From positions 435,933 to 499,932 of the forward strand of contig NW_001799011.1 of the NCBI RefSeq assembly GCF_000165425.1: a stretch of 64,000 nucleotides of DNA, read 5' to 3'. Position 1 is the first letter of the stretch; every line of letters begins with the position of its first letter. A program made the position numbers and the translations under genes. Source of the DNA: Paramecium tetraurelia. Taxonomy: Eukaryota > Ciliophora > Oligohymenophorea > Peniculida > Parameciidae. Below the pieces are notes generated by a model that had not been told where the DNA came from, ran no database searches, and saw only the letters and a list, made by a program, of their open reading frames with translations. This document shows positions 47,258-57,861 of this stretch, in pieces.

Positions 47258-48627
47258 ATGTGTCTCACTGCTACTATGGATGTTTTGTGTTGTACAGGAA
47301 TGGCTTGTTGTAAGTCATTATGCTGTTGTTGCAAGATTTGTTGTGGTTCAACTTTTAAAGAATAGATTAAGTTGGCTTACATATTACTAAATTATACCAC
47401 AATCTTTGTTACGATGATATTTTGCTTTTTTTTATAAGGTTTGTTTGATAACTATCTATCTTTCATCTCCTGTCCCTCAGATGATAGTTCATCATGTTTA
47501 GGAGTGTCAAGCATATATAGGATTTGTTTTGTGTTGATGTGGATGTACATATTTTTAATGATCTTAATGCTGATTAGAGGAGAAATAGCCAAAGTGGCAA
47601 ACGAGGGATTATGGCCCCTCAAATTTTTGTATCTCTATATTCCTATAACATTAGATATATTGCAGTTTTCTTCTTTGGAACTCTGTTTATAAAAAATTCT
47701 TTTTTTAAAGGATATGTGTATTTTGCAATTGTAATAAGTGGATTCTTTATGATTTTTTAAATAATCATGTTGATTGATGTGTTTTATCTGTGGGGTCAAA
47801 GTTGGATTCGTATATATGATAACGGAGGAGAATACATGAAGTACATCTTAATCATCACAACTGCTATTCTATATGGAGGAGCATTTACATTGAACATCTT
47901 TAACTTTATATGGTTCTCTGGATGTGGAACAAACATTTTTATGAACGTCTTTACAATTCTTTTAATTGTTGGAGCTACTGGTGTTTAATTATTAGGATGG
48001 AATCCATAAGGATCCTTGCTTACATCAGGAGCCATGGCTATCTATATAGTGTTTCAAGCATATTAAGCTTAATCCTCTTGGCCTGATACTGAATGCAATT
48101 CATTATCCAAATCAGAAGGAACCAGAATAGTAGAAATAGTGGTAGGCATATTATTAACTGTTGTCTCTCTCTTGTATTTAACCTTTGGAACATCAAATTC
48201 ATCTGCAACTAATATTGTTTAACTAGAATCTAAAGATGAGAAACTCGAAAATCAATAAAGAGAAGCCAATTAAGCTGAAGGCAATTAAGATGAGGAATAA
48301 TAATTATTGCAATAATAATAAAAACTAGAAGAAGCCAAAGCCTTAGTAAAATAAGCTGAAATGTTGCCTTACACGACAAACCAATATCTAATCTTTCATA
48401 CTATTATGTTTATAACTATTATTTATATGATGATTTTGCTAACAAACTGGAGTGAACCAAACTTTGAAGAGACTTCTTTTGAAGCATATTAACCAAATAA
48501 ACTGGCTTATTGGGTATCAATTTATTCTATAACTTAGGTCAAAATGATCACTTCTTGGTTAGCTGCCTTACTCTATATTTGGACATTGATTGCACCACAT
48601 ATCTTCCCTGATAGAGATTTCAGTTGA
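47258..48627 (+). CDS. Serinc/TDE1 family membrane protein
   Basis: 447 residues with one 26-nt intron at 47629-47654. The start is cysteine-rich (MACCKSLCCCCKICCG), as in the family's CCxCCP regions, followed by about ten hydrophobic helices. Family landmarks are CLGVSSIYRICF, GLWPLKFL, LIDVFYLWGQSWI, YTTNQYLIFH and a final helix ending HIFPDRDFS. Serincs are lipid-scrambling carrier-like proteins of the plasma and Golgi membranes, first linked to serine incorporation into lipids. An acidic Gln-rich loop (QDEEQQLLQQQQKLEEA) before the last two helices is a ciliate-specific insert. A second in-frame ATG at 47276 is an alternative start. Confidence 0.92.
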
Positions 48628-48755
48628 TTTAATATTAATAAGAGTTAAATTAATTTATTAAGGTGGGATCAAATTAAATAATTTCTTTAATTCATAAATG
48701 ATAAAATGAAATTCAATTATAGAATTATATTTAAAAACTAAACATGAAGAAAAAC

Positions 48756-50847
48756 TCATTATTGATAATTCTCCCATCTTCTAGCAAATAAAATAGGATC
48801 ATTGAATTACTTTAAGTTCTCGTTGATTACTTCTTAAATTATTAATAGCTCTTTTGATAATAATTACTAATTCACTATTTATATATAATTATATAATTAT
48901 TATGAAAATCCTTTTGTAAATTACTCCAAATTATTATTAAAGTATTAACTAAACTTTCTGTCATGATTATTGTAAAATACAGGTCTAACCTTTTCAAAAT
49001 ACTATTCAAAGCTATCAATTTAGCGTTATAATTCTAATTAGATTTAAGCAGGACAATAATTTTTTATTGCACATGCCTTTACTGCTAATAGCTTTCTTAA
49101 TAGGAAATAACATTTTTATTTATCCTCCGTATTTATTTAGTCAAACTTTTTTAATACTGAATTTAAAAATAGCAAAAATTTATATGTTGGTCTAATCGTA
49201 GCAGATAAAGACTCGATGACAGGAACTTCTTTTTCTTTTTCCTATTTCTTATTATCTATATCCGATAAATTATTAACGGATAAATCAGTCTTAGCTCTTT
49301 ATTTAAAGAAATCACTTCTTTTTGGTTGTATTTGATTAGCTTTTAATGCTATATTTTTAAAATCTGATAGAGAACAAGTTGTAGTAGGACCCTTTCTTTA
49401 TCTTAATGGAGAAACAATCAAATTTCTGAGAGATTAATTGATATTTATTGGAGAAACTCCTTTATTTCTACTTGTTAGTGTTTCGGTTATTTTGGGATCA
49501 AGTAATGGAGAATTAGAATTGATCTGATTTTAAGATTAGCAATTTGAAAACTGATTGTTTTTTATTGTATCATTAGTACTATTAGGATTACTATGTTGAT
49601 GTGTATCGCTATGTTCAGATGGCAATTGATTTTAATTAGAATTCAACTTCATTATATATGTTGACTAAATTGTCGGAATATTGATTCGAATTTACTTTTT
49701 TTATTTTTCTTTAGTTATTATAGGGGATGAGTCAAATTTAGTTTCTTAGCCCTCTTCGTCAGACAGTTTAATTTGTTATAGGTTATTAGCTTCAAAGGTA
49801 TGCTATTTCTGATGATTGCAAAATGATATTAGTTCCGTTTTTTCATCTATATTCTCCAACTCATCTGGTTAAGTTTTTAATACTTTTTGTGAATTTCCAT
49901 AATTATCATTATTAGAACCATCATGTAAGATTGAATCGTATCCACTTGCTCTACGTAAGACTTTAAAAGGAATGTTCTGATGAGAATTATAGCATTTCAA
50001 TTTTTTCTATTCATTCAGAATTGACAAAATTCCATCGATATTCATTCTTTTTTGTTAATCCAACTCCAACATGCCTACAAGAACTTTCTAGATTTTCTTC
50101 GTTAACGATTTGTCATTCATAATTTTAGTGTGTATTTGTTATTGCTTTCCATATAAATCTCCATCCTTTTTGAGATTATAAGGAATTTCCTTATATACCA
50201 TTAAGTAAAGAACTACACCCAACGACCAAATGTCTGATTTTTCAGAATAAGAGTTTGACTGAACCGTCTCAGGTGCCATATAAACTGGAGTTCCAACACT
50301 AAATCTTTTTATTATACTCTCAAAATCATTTTCAACTATGGCAAAACCAAAATCAGAAAGCTTGTAAATTCCATTAGATCTCAATATGTTGGCTGGCTTT
50401 ATATCTCTATGGATAATCTCTAAAATGATAAATGTACAAGGATTTACTTTGATCATGAAGAGCCTTTACACCCTTTGCTATTTGAAGAAAAATATTCATT
50501 ATATCTGCTTAAGTAAAATTGCTTTTTTCTAGTATATTGGCAAGGTCCCCATCATTGCAGTATTCACATATAATATAAGTGTTGTTTTTCGTCTCAAAAA
50601 TTTCATAAACTTTCATCAAATTCTCATGATCTAATTGTTTTAAAATAGCGATCTCATTTTTCAAAAGAGTTTGGGAAATTGGGGTTGTTAGAGTGGAAAA
50701 ATTTATAACCTTTATAGCAACGACTTAATTGGTTATATAATTAATGCCCTTGTAAACTGATGATGAATAACCCTCTCCTAAGATGTCATTAAGAAAGTAT
50801 GAATATTTTTGAACTCTCTTTTGAATTTTCGATTTATCTTCAATCAT
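48756..50847 (-). CDS. serine/threonine protein kinase with long disordered tail
   Basis: 687 residues; one 28-nt intron at 50420-50447. The N-terminal kinase domain (15-270) has ILGEGYSSSVYKG, VVAIKV, ICEYCNDGDLANIL, IIHRDIKPANIL, DFGFA, GTPVYMAPE and SDIWSLGVVLYLMVY; the catalytic Lys, Asp and DFG are present, so it should be active. The overall look is of ULK/ATG1 or related ciliate-expanded kinases, but the subfamily is not fixed. About 420 residues follow that are Ser/Asn/Lys-rich with a helical C-terminus (YFEKVRPVFYNNHDRKF). No EF-hand or known accessory domain is visible. Confidence 0.9.
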
Positions 50848-51624
50848 ACTATTTTATGCTTAATTTCAATCTGAATAAAAATTATTTTGATGCTAATTTT
50901 TAAATTATTATAGTATTTATAAATATCTCATAAAATATCAATAAAAAACTCCAATTCACTTATTTCTTAATTTATTCTAATACTATAAAGATGTATGAAA
51001 TTATCACTTAAATTTAATGATTGATTTAAATAACATAGTAATATGTATTAGAGAAAATACTGAGAACCAAATAATTTGTCTCATTTTATAAATAATAAGC
51101 TCCTTCGTATTGTATTAGTGAGTAATTTGAATTAGTAATGAATAATTATAATAAAAAAATTTAAGATTAAAAGATAAATATTAAAAATTATGGTAATTCT
51201 TTTAAATTTCTAAACCATTATGATATACATTTTTGATTCTTATTTAAGAAAAATAACTATAGAAACATCAAAATTTATCATAATCAAACAAGAGCAATGT
51301 AGGTTTAGTTGACTAATTTAAAATTTCATCTATTTTTGATTTCTTTCTTAATATAGTTTTCTACTTTTATGATAATTAAGCAAATTAGAGATACAATTCA
51401 AAAATTATTATTTTGTTTGAGCAACAAATAATCGATTTTAAATTCATTATTAATTACAATAACAAATGATAAGTGTTTAAAGAATATGATTAAAATACCG
51501 TAAATACAGATTATTTCGAAGAAAAATTATTAATTAAATAAATGATTCAAGAAACCCCCTCCATAAACCTAAAAAATAATATTAGATAATTAACTATTAA
51601 TTGCTATAGTACATTATTTTTACT
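50848..51624. other. divergent intergenic region
   Basis: 777 bp between divergent starts, one of the longest gaps in the window. It is AT-rich with no convincing frame on either strand, no tandem repeat and no RNA gene that I can identify. Confidence 0.5.
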
Positions 51625-52827
51625 ATGATAATAATAATCTTATTGGTCATCATAAGCGAGTTTCAGCTTTGCTAATCAAAGATTTTTGAAATTAAGGAAT
51701 AGAATGGTAAACTCAAAATTGGAACTATAAATGGATTCGAATTCGAGTTATTCTTAAGTTTAGAATCTCAAATTAGCAAATTGAATTCAATTTAAATCTC
51801 AAAATGCACTTAAAATTGTAACGATTGTGCTAAGCGCCAGTGTTATTTAGGTAATAAAGAACTTGATCATTCTGAAATTAAATTATATGATTTGGACACT
51901 CAGTAAATGGTTTTTTAACCTTTAACATATTTTAACGACTAAAATCAAAGTCTTTCCATCTCTACAGTATCTTTGTCAAATCCTGGGCAATATATAAATT
52001 CTTTTGTGGATGAAGGGTTTTAATTATGTTAAAGTAATACAGATAAAACATTAGAAACGTCATTTTAAATGAAATTGAAAGACATCCCTAAATAAAAAGT
52101 AATAGTGTCGCCAATTCTACAATTAAATTCCTATAATTATGTGTAAATTAATTACTTGAAGTTTGGAGATACTTAGATTGATATATCATCTTGCCGAGTT
52201 CTTTTTAAATTTGGACCAGAGCAAGATATGAATACCAATACTTCTGATCATTATAATTTGTCTAAAGCTCAATAGAAATTAACGAATATATTTGAAAATT
52301 CCGATATTAATCATTTCCCGCTTTGGCTTTTTAACATTATATATGAATAGTTTTAGGAAGCAGGATTTAGTTATATTGATGAGAATAATAGAATTAAATT
52401 AGTCAAAAGATAATTAAACGAAAGTACTAATGTTAAGTTAGATTTAAAATATGATTTTAAGTTTTTCAATAAAGAAAATGAAGAATATCCAATTACTTAT
52501 TCCTCAAATCAATATTTAGAAGAGATAAGCGAGGGGGAGCAATGGGTTAAGATTGCTATATCAAACAAATCTAACTCAATAATTCTGGGGTCATCTTTCT
52601 TTCAGAATAAGAAAATGTCATTCAATTTTAAAAAAAACTATATTACTATTTAGAATTAGTTTGATGAGAAATGCTTTTAATATGAAAAATCTACACTTTA
52701 TTAGCAAGAAATACTTGTAATATGGATATCAATTCCATTGATAATTTTACTGACATTATTTTATTTTAAATATTAAATTAATGAAGAAATTTCTTAGTTT
52801 AAAGTAGAAGATAATAAGGAAATATGA
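51625..52827 (+). CDS. pepsin-fold (family A1) membrane protein, probably inactive
   Basis: 400 residues, single exon. It has a signal peptide (MIIIILLVIISEFQLC) and one C-terminal membrane helix (VIWISIPLIILLTLFYF). The lumenal part resembles a pepsin: KLKIGTINGFEFELFLSL at the first active-site strand, then FPLWLFNIIYEQFQEAGF and IILGSSFFQNKKMSFNF, which match the A1 pattern around the second lobe (iLG-x-x-F-x-x-x-x-x-x-F). At the two places where Asp-Thr/Ser-Gly is expected I see SLESQIS and FENSDIN instead. If the alignment is right, both catalytic aspartates are gone and the protein is a pseudopeptidase, perhaps a binding or surface protein. Confidence 0.6.
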
Positions 52828-52910
52828 AATTTTTTCAAGGGTTTAAATTATTTTAACTTTTGATTTATTTAAAAATAAAAAATAGATTATTTATAATTTA
52901 TTTCAAGGTA

Positions 52911-53300
52911 TCATAGGATATAATCTTGTTTTAAAAAATTATGTTTATGTTTATGTTTTTATTATCCTCCTTTCGTAACTGAAATTTCTTCAAGAATATA
53001 AGGTCCTTCGACTAATTCAAAATCACCTTTGGCATTATTGACATTAAATAGTAAAGTATAGTTAGTTATGGTTGACTTGTAATATATTGTTGAAAATGCT
53101 GGCAGTGGGGATCAAACCCTTTTTATATGCTGATCCATACATCGGTTTTTTGGAAGACAGACATAATCTTTAGGTATCAATAATAGATGTTTCCTGTTAC
53201 ATTTATCTTTAGTTTAAATCACTTAATTTTAATTTCCAGCAACAAATTATTTATTGTTTTTTATTCAAATTCAAATTCAAGAAGTATATACCTTTGAGTT
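52911..53300 (-). CDS. unresolved minus-strand coding stretch
   Basis: Ends at TGA 52911-52913 with a strongly coding-like end: STIYYKSTITNYTLLFNV, then AKGDFELVEGPYILEEISVT and a His/Lys-rich tail. Upstream, the same frame holds CNRKHLLLIPKDYVCLPKNR but is broken by a TGA at about 53120 that I could not remove with a standard intron of the right phase. No start was found. It may be a spliced small secreted protein or a decayed gene. No family is recognised. Confidence 0.35.
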
Positions 53301-53854
53301 TGAAGAAATCATTCTATTAGTAATGATAATCGAGCTATTAATAGAGATTCAGTACAATAGTGGTGAAATCTTTAAATTTAACATTCAAAATATAATAAAA
53401 CTGTCTGCATTCAAATTTTCATTCAAACTCAAATAGATGAATGAATTTATGATAGTTGTATAGAGTGTAGATTCTATTTCACTATTGGTAGTGTATTTGA
53501 ATGACTTATTACACAGATTAGAATAAGAGTCAATAAACCGGTAGATGATAATGGTATCTATACATAACACCTATTATACCCAAGTAGGTAGAGTGTAATG
53601 GAGAGTGTTGATTATAAATAGAGATATTTATAGTAATGATTTAGTTGATAGCTATTTTGAGTGTAAATTGGGATGAACAATAGGTTGATAAAATTAAAAC
53701 AATCTAAGGATCAGTTCCATTTATTTTGAGTAATGATGCAATTATAATATGAAAGATATTAAATAAATTAAAGTGAAAATTGATATAACATTCAAATAAG
53801 ATAAAAGTGTACGCTAGGGATCTAAATTAATTAGTTATAATAAATTATATTAAT
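53301..53854. other. uncertain region, weak minus-strand frames
   Basis: Several minus-strand frames are open and look partly coding (for example LINGTDP-like text near 53700 and IIYRFIDSYSNLCNKS near 53540), but none joins cleanly. Short direct repeats of TTCAAA lie near 53265-53282. It may be the 5' part of the neighbouring unresolved gene. The last 50 bp is the promoter side of the MORN gene. Confidence 0.3.
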
Positions 53855-55195
53855 ATGGGTTCATGCAATTAATGCGTGTAGAGACAAGAACCTTTGTAAT
53901 AAGTAACAATATAGAACAATACTGTGAATTTATTGCAGCACAATCATTAAATGGTGATAAAAATTTAGACAGCGTATCGTGCATACATTTGTCGATAGCA
54001 ATTTAAGTAAGAGTATCAGAATGAGGACTAGACAAGAATTGGCGAAGAGAAGATCAATGAATCAAAAGAGAAGTAATTCCACTGATGACTGTTTAATCGA
54101 ATATCGCACAATCTCTTATTCTCCAAGAGTAGATCCTCAAGAGACTCGAAATGTGTTGCCGATGATTGACACTCATATCAAAAGGAAGAGTCTATCTCAT
54201 TTTGGAAGGGAGTATAGTGCAAAATTATAGCCAAAGGAATCTGATTCCTTGGACGATGGTCAATCCGAGTAAGTTGAGCAGACACCATTGTAATAGAGTG
54301 CTTCTCCTCTAGTCAAATCTCTACGATCCTCGATGAACTAATCCAAGAAAATGCAATCGTTCAGATTTCGATGTGTGTTGACTCACGATATTTTGGAACC
54401 TCGGGATAAGATTAAAATATAAACAAAAAATACAAGAGTCAAGTTGGATGCCATCAAGTTAGTGGGGGGAAACATCTACATCGGGGAATGGCTAGATTAG
54501 ATGCCTGATGGCAAAGGAAAATATACTTTCTCTGATTAATCCTTTTATTAGGGTGAATTCAGTAAAGGTTGTTTGCATGGTCGAGGGGAGTTTAAGAGCA
54601 AGGAGGGTAATACGTATAGAGGACAATGGCATAACAATAGAATGCAGGGTTAGGGGAGTTACATATATAATAATGGTTGTAAATATGAGGGTATTTTTCA
54701 TTGTTGACCTTTAGGCAATTGGGAGAGAGATGTACCCAATGGAGAAGGAATGGAATGGTATGTCAATGGATCAGTTTATGTGGGGAACTTTTTAAATGGA
54801 GAAAAACACGGATTTGGAAAAATCACATTCATCACTGGTGAAATCTATGAAGGGGAATTTGAGTTTGATGATTTTAATGGCAGAGGAATTTATGTAATTT
54901 TGACAGTAGATTTATCTAGAGATGGCAAGATGGTAGAGTTTATGATGGGAATTGGGTTGATGGCAAAATGAATGGAAAGGGTAAATTGACATGGCCAGAT
55001 GGTAGATATTATGAAGGTGAATATATAAATGATCAAAAAAATGGTTATGGAATTTTCCAATTTGCAGATGGTCGCAAATATGTTGGATTATGGAAGCAAG
55101 GACTCCAACATGGATAAGGTGAATTTCATAAAGGTCATGGACAAGATCCAACCAGAGGCATATGGTAACAGGGAAAACTTGTTAAACTTCTATGA
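53855..55195 (+). CDS. MORN-repeat protein with IQ motif
   Basis: 421 residues; introns 54007-54031 (25 nt), 54691-54714 (24) and 54894-54919 (26). MGSCNQC at the start fits dual acylation. An IQ calmodulin-binding motif follows ([14 protein letters not shown]). About eight MORN repeats fill residues 200-410, for example [64 protein letters not shown] and [16 protein letters not shown]. The 24-nt intron carries an in-frame TGA, and removing it restores a perfect repeat. MORN proteins act at membranes, basal bodies and cortex. Calmodulin control is inferred from the IQ motif. Confidence 0.9.
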
Positions 55196-55607
55196 TCTTA
55201 ACTGCTATAAATTTTTCTTCTTTTTATTATATTGAGAATCTTAATATGTATTACATCACTTAATAACTCTTTACTTATTTCCTTTATTTATGTTTATTTC
55301 AATAATCATAATTTAATTCTACTTAATTACTGATAGAATGGTAGAAATATGATTACCAAAATACTCTGTTGGAGTTAAGTTGAGAACTTGCCTTCATGTC
55401 CTTTTATTGAGGAATTGTTATTGGAATTCAGAATTTAATTGAATGTGAAAGTCATAATATATTATTATTATTAATATACAATTTAAGAGTTAAATCGATT
55501 ATATGAAGAACTTTGAAACCATGAAAAAATTTATATATTATTATAATCATGTTAATAATTTTCCCAAATTGATTTCATGAGTGTTCCAAATATTACCTAG
55601 TTTATTA
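55196..55607. other. intergenic region
   Basis: 412 bp between tandem plus-strand genes, AT-rich, no convincing frame or repeat. It contains the promoter of the HTH gene. Confidence 0.5.
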
Positions 55608-56269
55608 ATGTAACTCTAAGACGAGACTTCCAACATCATTATACAAATCCAAGAAGAATGCAAAATTGTTATTGATCTCACTCAATTAAGGAGAGAGCAT
55701 TACAATGTTTTATCGAAGCAAAAAAAGGATCAAGCTGTATAAATGCTAGGGCCAAACCCTTAGTTTGATGATTTTAAAAGGGTGAGTTTGGAAATGGGAA
55801 CAACAATAAAAAATCTTAAAAGATGGTTGCAAAGTGGTACAGAAAGAAAAAAGGGCTGCGGTAGAAAAAAGCTGAATCCCTATGCTGAGAAGCAGTTGAT
55901 TGAATGGGTTATAGAGAGAGTTCAATAAACAGGCAAAAAAATATCAAGACAGGAATTGAGAGGTAAGGCGTTAGAGTTATTCAAAAATCAGCATTTTTGT
56001 GCATCCAAAGGATTTCTAGATAAATTTGTTAAGTCCTATCAATTAAAGCATAGGATGAAAGAGTATTTATTTCTAATAAGTATAGAATATTGCAAAGTAT
56101 TGGAAAATTAAACAACAAGAATTCCTCCTCCAAAAAGTAAAAATAGATTTCTACCAAAATCGAAGAAGAATTATAAGCAGAAACTGTTAAAAAAGAAGAA
56201 ATAGATATCAAAATAGAAAATCTTACCATTGAACCTAATAAAAGCTGTTCAGCATTTTAAATTTAATGA
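55608..56269 (+). CDS. CENP-B/Tc5-transposase-type HTH protein, no catalytic domain
   Basis: 212 residues; one 23-nt intron at 56063-56085. Residues 45-75 form a helix-turn-helix-like part (SLEMGTTIKNLKRWLQSGTE, then KKGCGRKKLNP). Residues 80-145 match the Tc5/CENP-B second HTH: EKQLIEWVIERVQQTGKKIS, then RGKALELFKN, then ASKGFLDKFVKSYQLKHR. In transposons this pair binds DNA ahead of a DDE nuclease; here the protein ends after a short acidic tail, so no nuclease is present. No terminal repeats were seen around it. It looks like a domesticated DNA-binding protein rather than an active element. The target DNA is unknown. Confidence 0.75.
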
Positions 56270-56294
56270 ATTTGTTTTATATTTAAATAATATC

Positions 56295-57834
56295 TCATTT
56301 CTATTTTTGCTATGTTTTTGTATACACTTCTTTTAGTTATTTGAAAAAATCAGTTGTCTCATACTTCTTTAAAATTAATCCAGGAATTTCGGATTGCAAA
56401 AAGTCAGTAAACTTTACCTCAGGAATGTCTGAATTTAACGATTTACTAGACAATCTAATTCAACATAAATACTTTAAAAGTGTTAAAGCAACCCCTAGAT
56501 CTTCCATTCTTCCAGTTCTCCCAACTCTTTGATTATACCTTCTAAGATCAAATTCACCATCAGGCTTGACTCTAGGAGCTCCATAATTAATGACCAATCT
56601 GACCTTTCTAAAGTTCATTCCTCTACCCATCAAATCTGAACAGAACATTATTTTGTAGACACTATAAATATATTTATATATAAATGTTACCCATTCTTAA
56701 AATCATCAACTATTTTTTGTTAAGCTTTCCTCATTTCTTCAGCACCACCATAATCCTAGATATTGTCTTAAATTATCTCACATAGACAATTTCCTTCAAC
56801 CAGAAACTTTAGTTAAGGGTCATTCATGAGTAATTATTTTGTTTCATGACATTTTGATTTGGCATTGAAAAATATCATAATTTATGCTTCTGCAAATGTT
56901 GTAAACGTATCCTTGATAACAGAAACCATTTTTTTCAACATATCCTCTTCTCTATCAGTAGAACCATCATAATAGTGATATATGTTATCGAGAGTGATTT
57001 GAAAATCGAAGTATTTAAATTTAAAGAACTCTTCGTCACCCTGCTTCTTCTCTCCTAATGATTTGATGAATAGGGATTTTAATTCATTAACCTCCATAGT
57101 TGCACCACAAGATATGATTTTCCATCTCAAATTGTTAGATTCCAAAAATTTAGAGATTATTTAGATTACCTTCTGACTCTTATCATTCAATATTGTGTTG
57201 TCTGCTTCATCAACCACAATGAATCTCACATTTTTCAGGTTGATTGTTTTTTTTTGTATGAGTTTTAGAATTGTTTATGGGACTCCACAAATAACATGGC
57301 CCATTATTATACTTTCATCCTGACCTTTATCAAAATGTTGGACTTTCTAGAATATTCACAATTTATACAAATCCCTATTTCAACAAGATGTCCGGAGTCG
57401 CGCCTATAAAGTCTTTTTAGATTTAAGCTAAGAGAGCATGAGTTGCAACCAAAATAATGGCATATGGATAATATTGAACAGGCCCATCCTATTGTGCCTA
57501 GTAATATTATTGTATATAATCTTAATCGAAGAAAAATATTATTGGCAATATGAAAGCTAGTGTTTTGCCTGTACCTGTGGGTGATTTGATATACACAAAT
57601 CTTTCCTCTGTTTTCTCTTGCAAAAGAAAGGGTAACACCATTTTTTAAATGGGAGCTGGCTTTAAATAGTCTAAGATGGAATTTAAGATGATAATTACTT
57701 CCGCTTTTGAGTTTGTCCCTCAATTCCTTAGTGAACTGTTTCTATTGATTTGGAGCCAATTTGATGAGCAAATTGGACAAATCAAGCCAAGAGTTGACTT
57801 AATCGACATATTCCAGGTTGTCAATTTATTGCAT
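56295..57834 (-). CDS. divergent DEAD-box RNA helicase, DBP5/DDX19-like
   Basis: 477 residues; introns 57671-57698 (28 nt), 57347-57368 (22), 56662-56690 (29) and 56446-56472 (27). Motifs in order: Q-motif region KPAPIQKMVLPFLL, motif I SPTGTGKT, motif II VVDEADN, motif III region SCGATM, and C-terminal motifs RGMNFRKVRLVINYGAPR and YNQRVGRTGRMED. The order and spacing, and the insertion KPDGEFDLRRY before motif VI, are closest to DBP5/DDX19, which remodels mRNPs at nuclear pores. Motif Ia (usually PTRELA) reads VATHALLA, motif III lacks the usual Ser of SAT, and motif VI has Gln instead of the first His. It is probably an ATPase, but a diverged one. Confidence 0.85.
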
Positions 57835-57861
57835 CAATATTATAATATAATTATGATAAAA

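Noticed and set aside
53254-53570. Two opposing frames of about 60 codons
   Set aside because: Both lie in the unresolved stretch; neither has support beyond being open in TGA-poor DNA.
55608-56269. Active DNA transposon at the HTH gene
   Set aside because: No DDE catalytic domain and no terminal inverted repeats or target-site duplications were seen on either side.
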